39,666 nucleotides of DNA from UMGS1601 sp900553335. GTDB taxonomy: Bacteria > Bacillota > Clostridia > Oscillospirales > Ruminococcaceae. How positions within the stretch are numbered: the stretch's first letter is position 1; each line of letters opens with the position of its first letter. Below the pieces are notes generated by a model. It searched no databases. It saw only the letters and a program-made list of their open reading frames with translations, and was not told where the DNA came from. The stretch lies in NCBI GenBank assembly GCA_937920725.1, contig CALEUW010000007.1, forward strand, positions 1-39,666, read 5' to 3'. This document shows positions 38,427 to 39,666 of this stretch, piece by piece. Position numbers and translations under genes: made by a program.

Positions 38427-39666
38427 ATGAAATTTAAAAGACTAATAAGCGGTTTAATAGCTGCTGCGGTAGCGGTTTCTACGGCTGCATTTTCATCGTT
38501 CAGCACTTTTGGTGCAGATGGAACTGCGGTTTCCGGAAGCTGCGGAGATAATGCTACATGGCTGATAACAAGCGACGGTAAATTGGTTATTTCAGGCAGC
38601 GGTTCTGTAACCGGAAATGAATGGCGTAATTATCGTTACGATATCGAGGAGGTTGTGATCCAAGAGGGCATTACTTCGGCACGATATGACGTTTTGGGTA
38701 CGAACTCTATTCCTTATGTTAGCAGAATAATTTTACCAACAACCTTTACAAATATAAAAGGAATGTCCGATAGTTTTATATTCCTAAAGGATATATATGT
38801 TTATTCAAAAGAATTATCAAAAGAGGATATTGATTACAATTCGGGTACGTTTCCTAAGACTTCGAGTGGCGTCAAATGGCATGTGTACGAAGGTAGTGCG
38901 GCTGAAAGTGCATTAAGAAACTGTAAGAATAAATATACTGATGCTGACTTTGAGTATATCGAGGGCGATAAGCCGGCGGATCAACAGTATACAGCGGCTT
39001 CGATTTCCGAACAGACTGAAACCGGCGGTTCAAGCGGAGTAAGTTCAACATGGTCATGGAACGAAGCTGAAAAAACGCTTGTTTTTAGTGGAACAGGATC
39101 TATAAGTATTAACAGCGGTTATTCAAAATATAAAACTTCTGCTGAGAAGGTAGTCATTGGTGACGGAATTAAATATATTTTCCCGGGTGCGTTCTCCGGC
39201 TTTTCAGCGCTAAATTCGGTGTCTTTCTCTGACAGTGTAACGATTATTGAAGACAATGCTTTTGCAAATACAAAGCTCACGGAATTTATTGCGCCTGCTA
39301 ACTTGGTTAAAATTGGTGATAAAGCATTTTATCAACTTCCGATCAGTAAAATTGAACTTAATGACAAGCTGGAAAGAATCGGAACGTCAGCATTCGATCA
39401 AACACTTATAGAATCATTGGAATTTAAGTCGGGCAATGTTTTTGTAGGACAACAGGCATTTGGCAAAACAAAGATAAAAGACCTTGTTTTATGTGAGGGA
39501 ATGAGATTCGGCGGAACGGTATTCTATGAATGTAAAGATCTGAAAGAGGTTACTGTTCCTAAGGGATGTACATATGACAAAAACGGCGAAGGCAATATGA
39601 TGAGAGCTAATAAGCTGTTTAGTAATTGTACAGGACTTGAAAAGGTTATAGTTGAGGATGGGGCTG
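38427..39666 (+). CDS. Secreted BspA-like leucine-rich-repeat protein, 3' end cut by window
   Basis: Open to the end of the window (413 codons). A signal peptide (residues 1-33: MKFKRLISGLIAAAVAVSTA then FSSFSTFGA) is followed by a stretch AVSGSCGDNATWLI common in such proteins, then LRR_5/BspA-type repeats in the last ~180 residues: KYIFPGAFSGFSALNSVSF, VTIIEDNAFANTKLTEFIA, LVKIGDKAFYQL and RIGTSAFDQTLIESLEF. A second GSSGVSSTWSWNEAEKTLVF unit near residue 200 mirrors the N-terminal one. It is a cell-surface protein, perhaps for adhesion. ATG follows AGGAGGA. A long structured leader precedes it. Confidence 0.9.
   Translation, partial: MKFKRLISGLIAAAVAVSTAAFSSFSTFGADGTAVSGSCGDNATWLITSDGKLVISGSGSVTGNEWRNYRYDIEEVVIQEGITSARYDVLGTNSIPYVSRIILPTTFTNIKGMSDSFIFLKDIYVYSKELSKEDIDYNSGTFPKTSSGVKWHVYEGSAAESALRNCKNKYTDADFEYIEGDKPADQQYTAASISEQTETGGSSGVSSTWSWNEAEKTLVFSGTGSISINSGYSKYKTSAEKVVIGDGIKYIFPGAFSGFSALNSVSFSDSVTIIEDNAFANTKLTEFIAPANLVKIGDKAFYQLPISKIELNDKLERIGTSAFDQTLIESLEFKSGNVFVGQQAFGKTKIKDLVLCEGMRFGGTVFYECKDLKEVTVPKGCTYDKNGEGNMMRANKLFSNCTGLEKVIVEDGA

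Overview
This window looks like chromosome from a spore-forming, low-to-moderate GC Firmicute of the class Clostridia, most like the Oscillospiraceae/Ruminococcaceae. The evidence is sporulation genes (spoVS, spoVAD, spoVAE), strong AAGGAGG-type ribosome binding sites, many near-consensus sigma-A promoters with 17-bp spacers, frequent TTG starts, a Gram-positive LexA box, and FMN and SAM-I riboswitches placed as in Firmicutes. Most of it is ordinary housekeeping sequence in short operons, interrupted by a few accessory patches.

Region by region. 1-330: three tRNA genes (Gly, Phe, Cys) and a terminator. 480-3660: a compact accessory locus of two divergent transcripts. Each is headed by a DUF2589-like protein and followed by small proteins I cannot identify; a 10-bp perfect inverted repeat sits in the right-hand leader. 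This is the best candidate here for an undescribed system. 3930-8870: a membrane metallophosphoesterase, an OmpR-type two-component system with ymdB, and spoVS. 8881-13431 (minus strand): zinc-dependent phospholipase C-like protein, yaaT/ricT, holB, an Orn/Lys/Arg decarboxylase-family protein and a sigma-like HTH pair with a LexA box at its promoter; a 6S-like structured RNA lies between holB and yaaT. 13633-17052: DUF896 protein, WYL regulator, ClC channel, sirtuin. 17238-20755: ruvX, nfo, aroQ, M24 peptidase, efp.

20787-23629: FMN riboswitch with ribU, a GC-rich hairpin cassette flanked by duplicated terminator hairpins, metK under a SAM-I riboswitch, and tRNA-Thr. 23804-25410: a small membrane protein, a sugar acetyltransferase and a probable aldo/keto reductase remnant, which has the look of decaying accessory DNA. 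25464-31640: phosphoglucomutase, spoVAE and spoVAD (no spoVAC next to them), galactokinase, a 2-hydroxyacid dehydrogenase and rpiB. 31711-34835: ZIP transporter, a tandem DUF305 protein, and a GNAT acetyltransferase preceded by a 19-codon leader ORF, a terminator and a possible antiterminator just downstream of tRNA-Leu; then an HD-domain protein. 34944-38037: flavodoxin-like protein and the paired radical SAM proteins TIGR03960/TIGR03936. 38204-39666: a structured leader and a secreted BspA-like leucine-rich-repeat protein cut by the window end.

How they work together: galactokinase and phosphoglucomutase suggest galactose/hexose-phosphate use; the FMN riboswitch controls riboflavin uptake and the SAM riboswitch controls SAM synthesis; the LexA box links the HTH operon (and perhaps DUF896) to DNA damage. 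All functions are assigned by reading motifs in the translated sequence; no database search was run.
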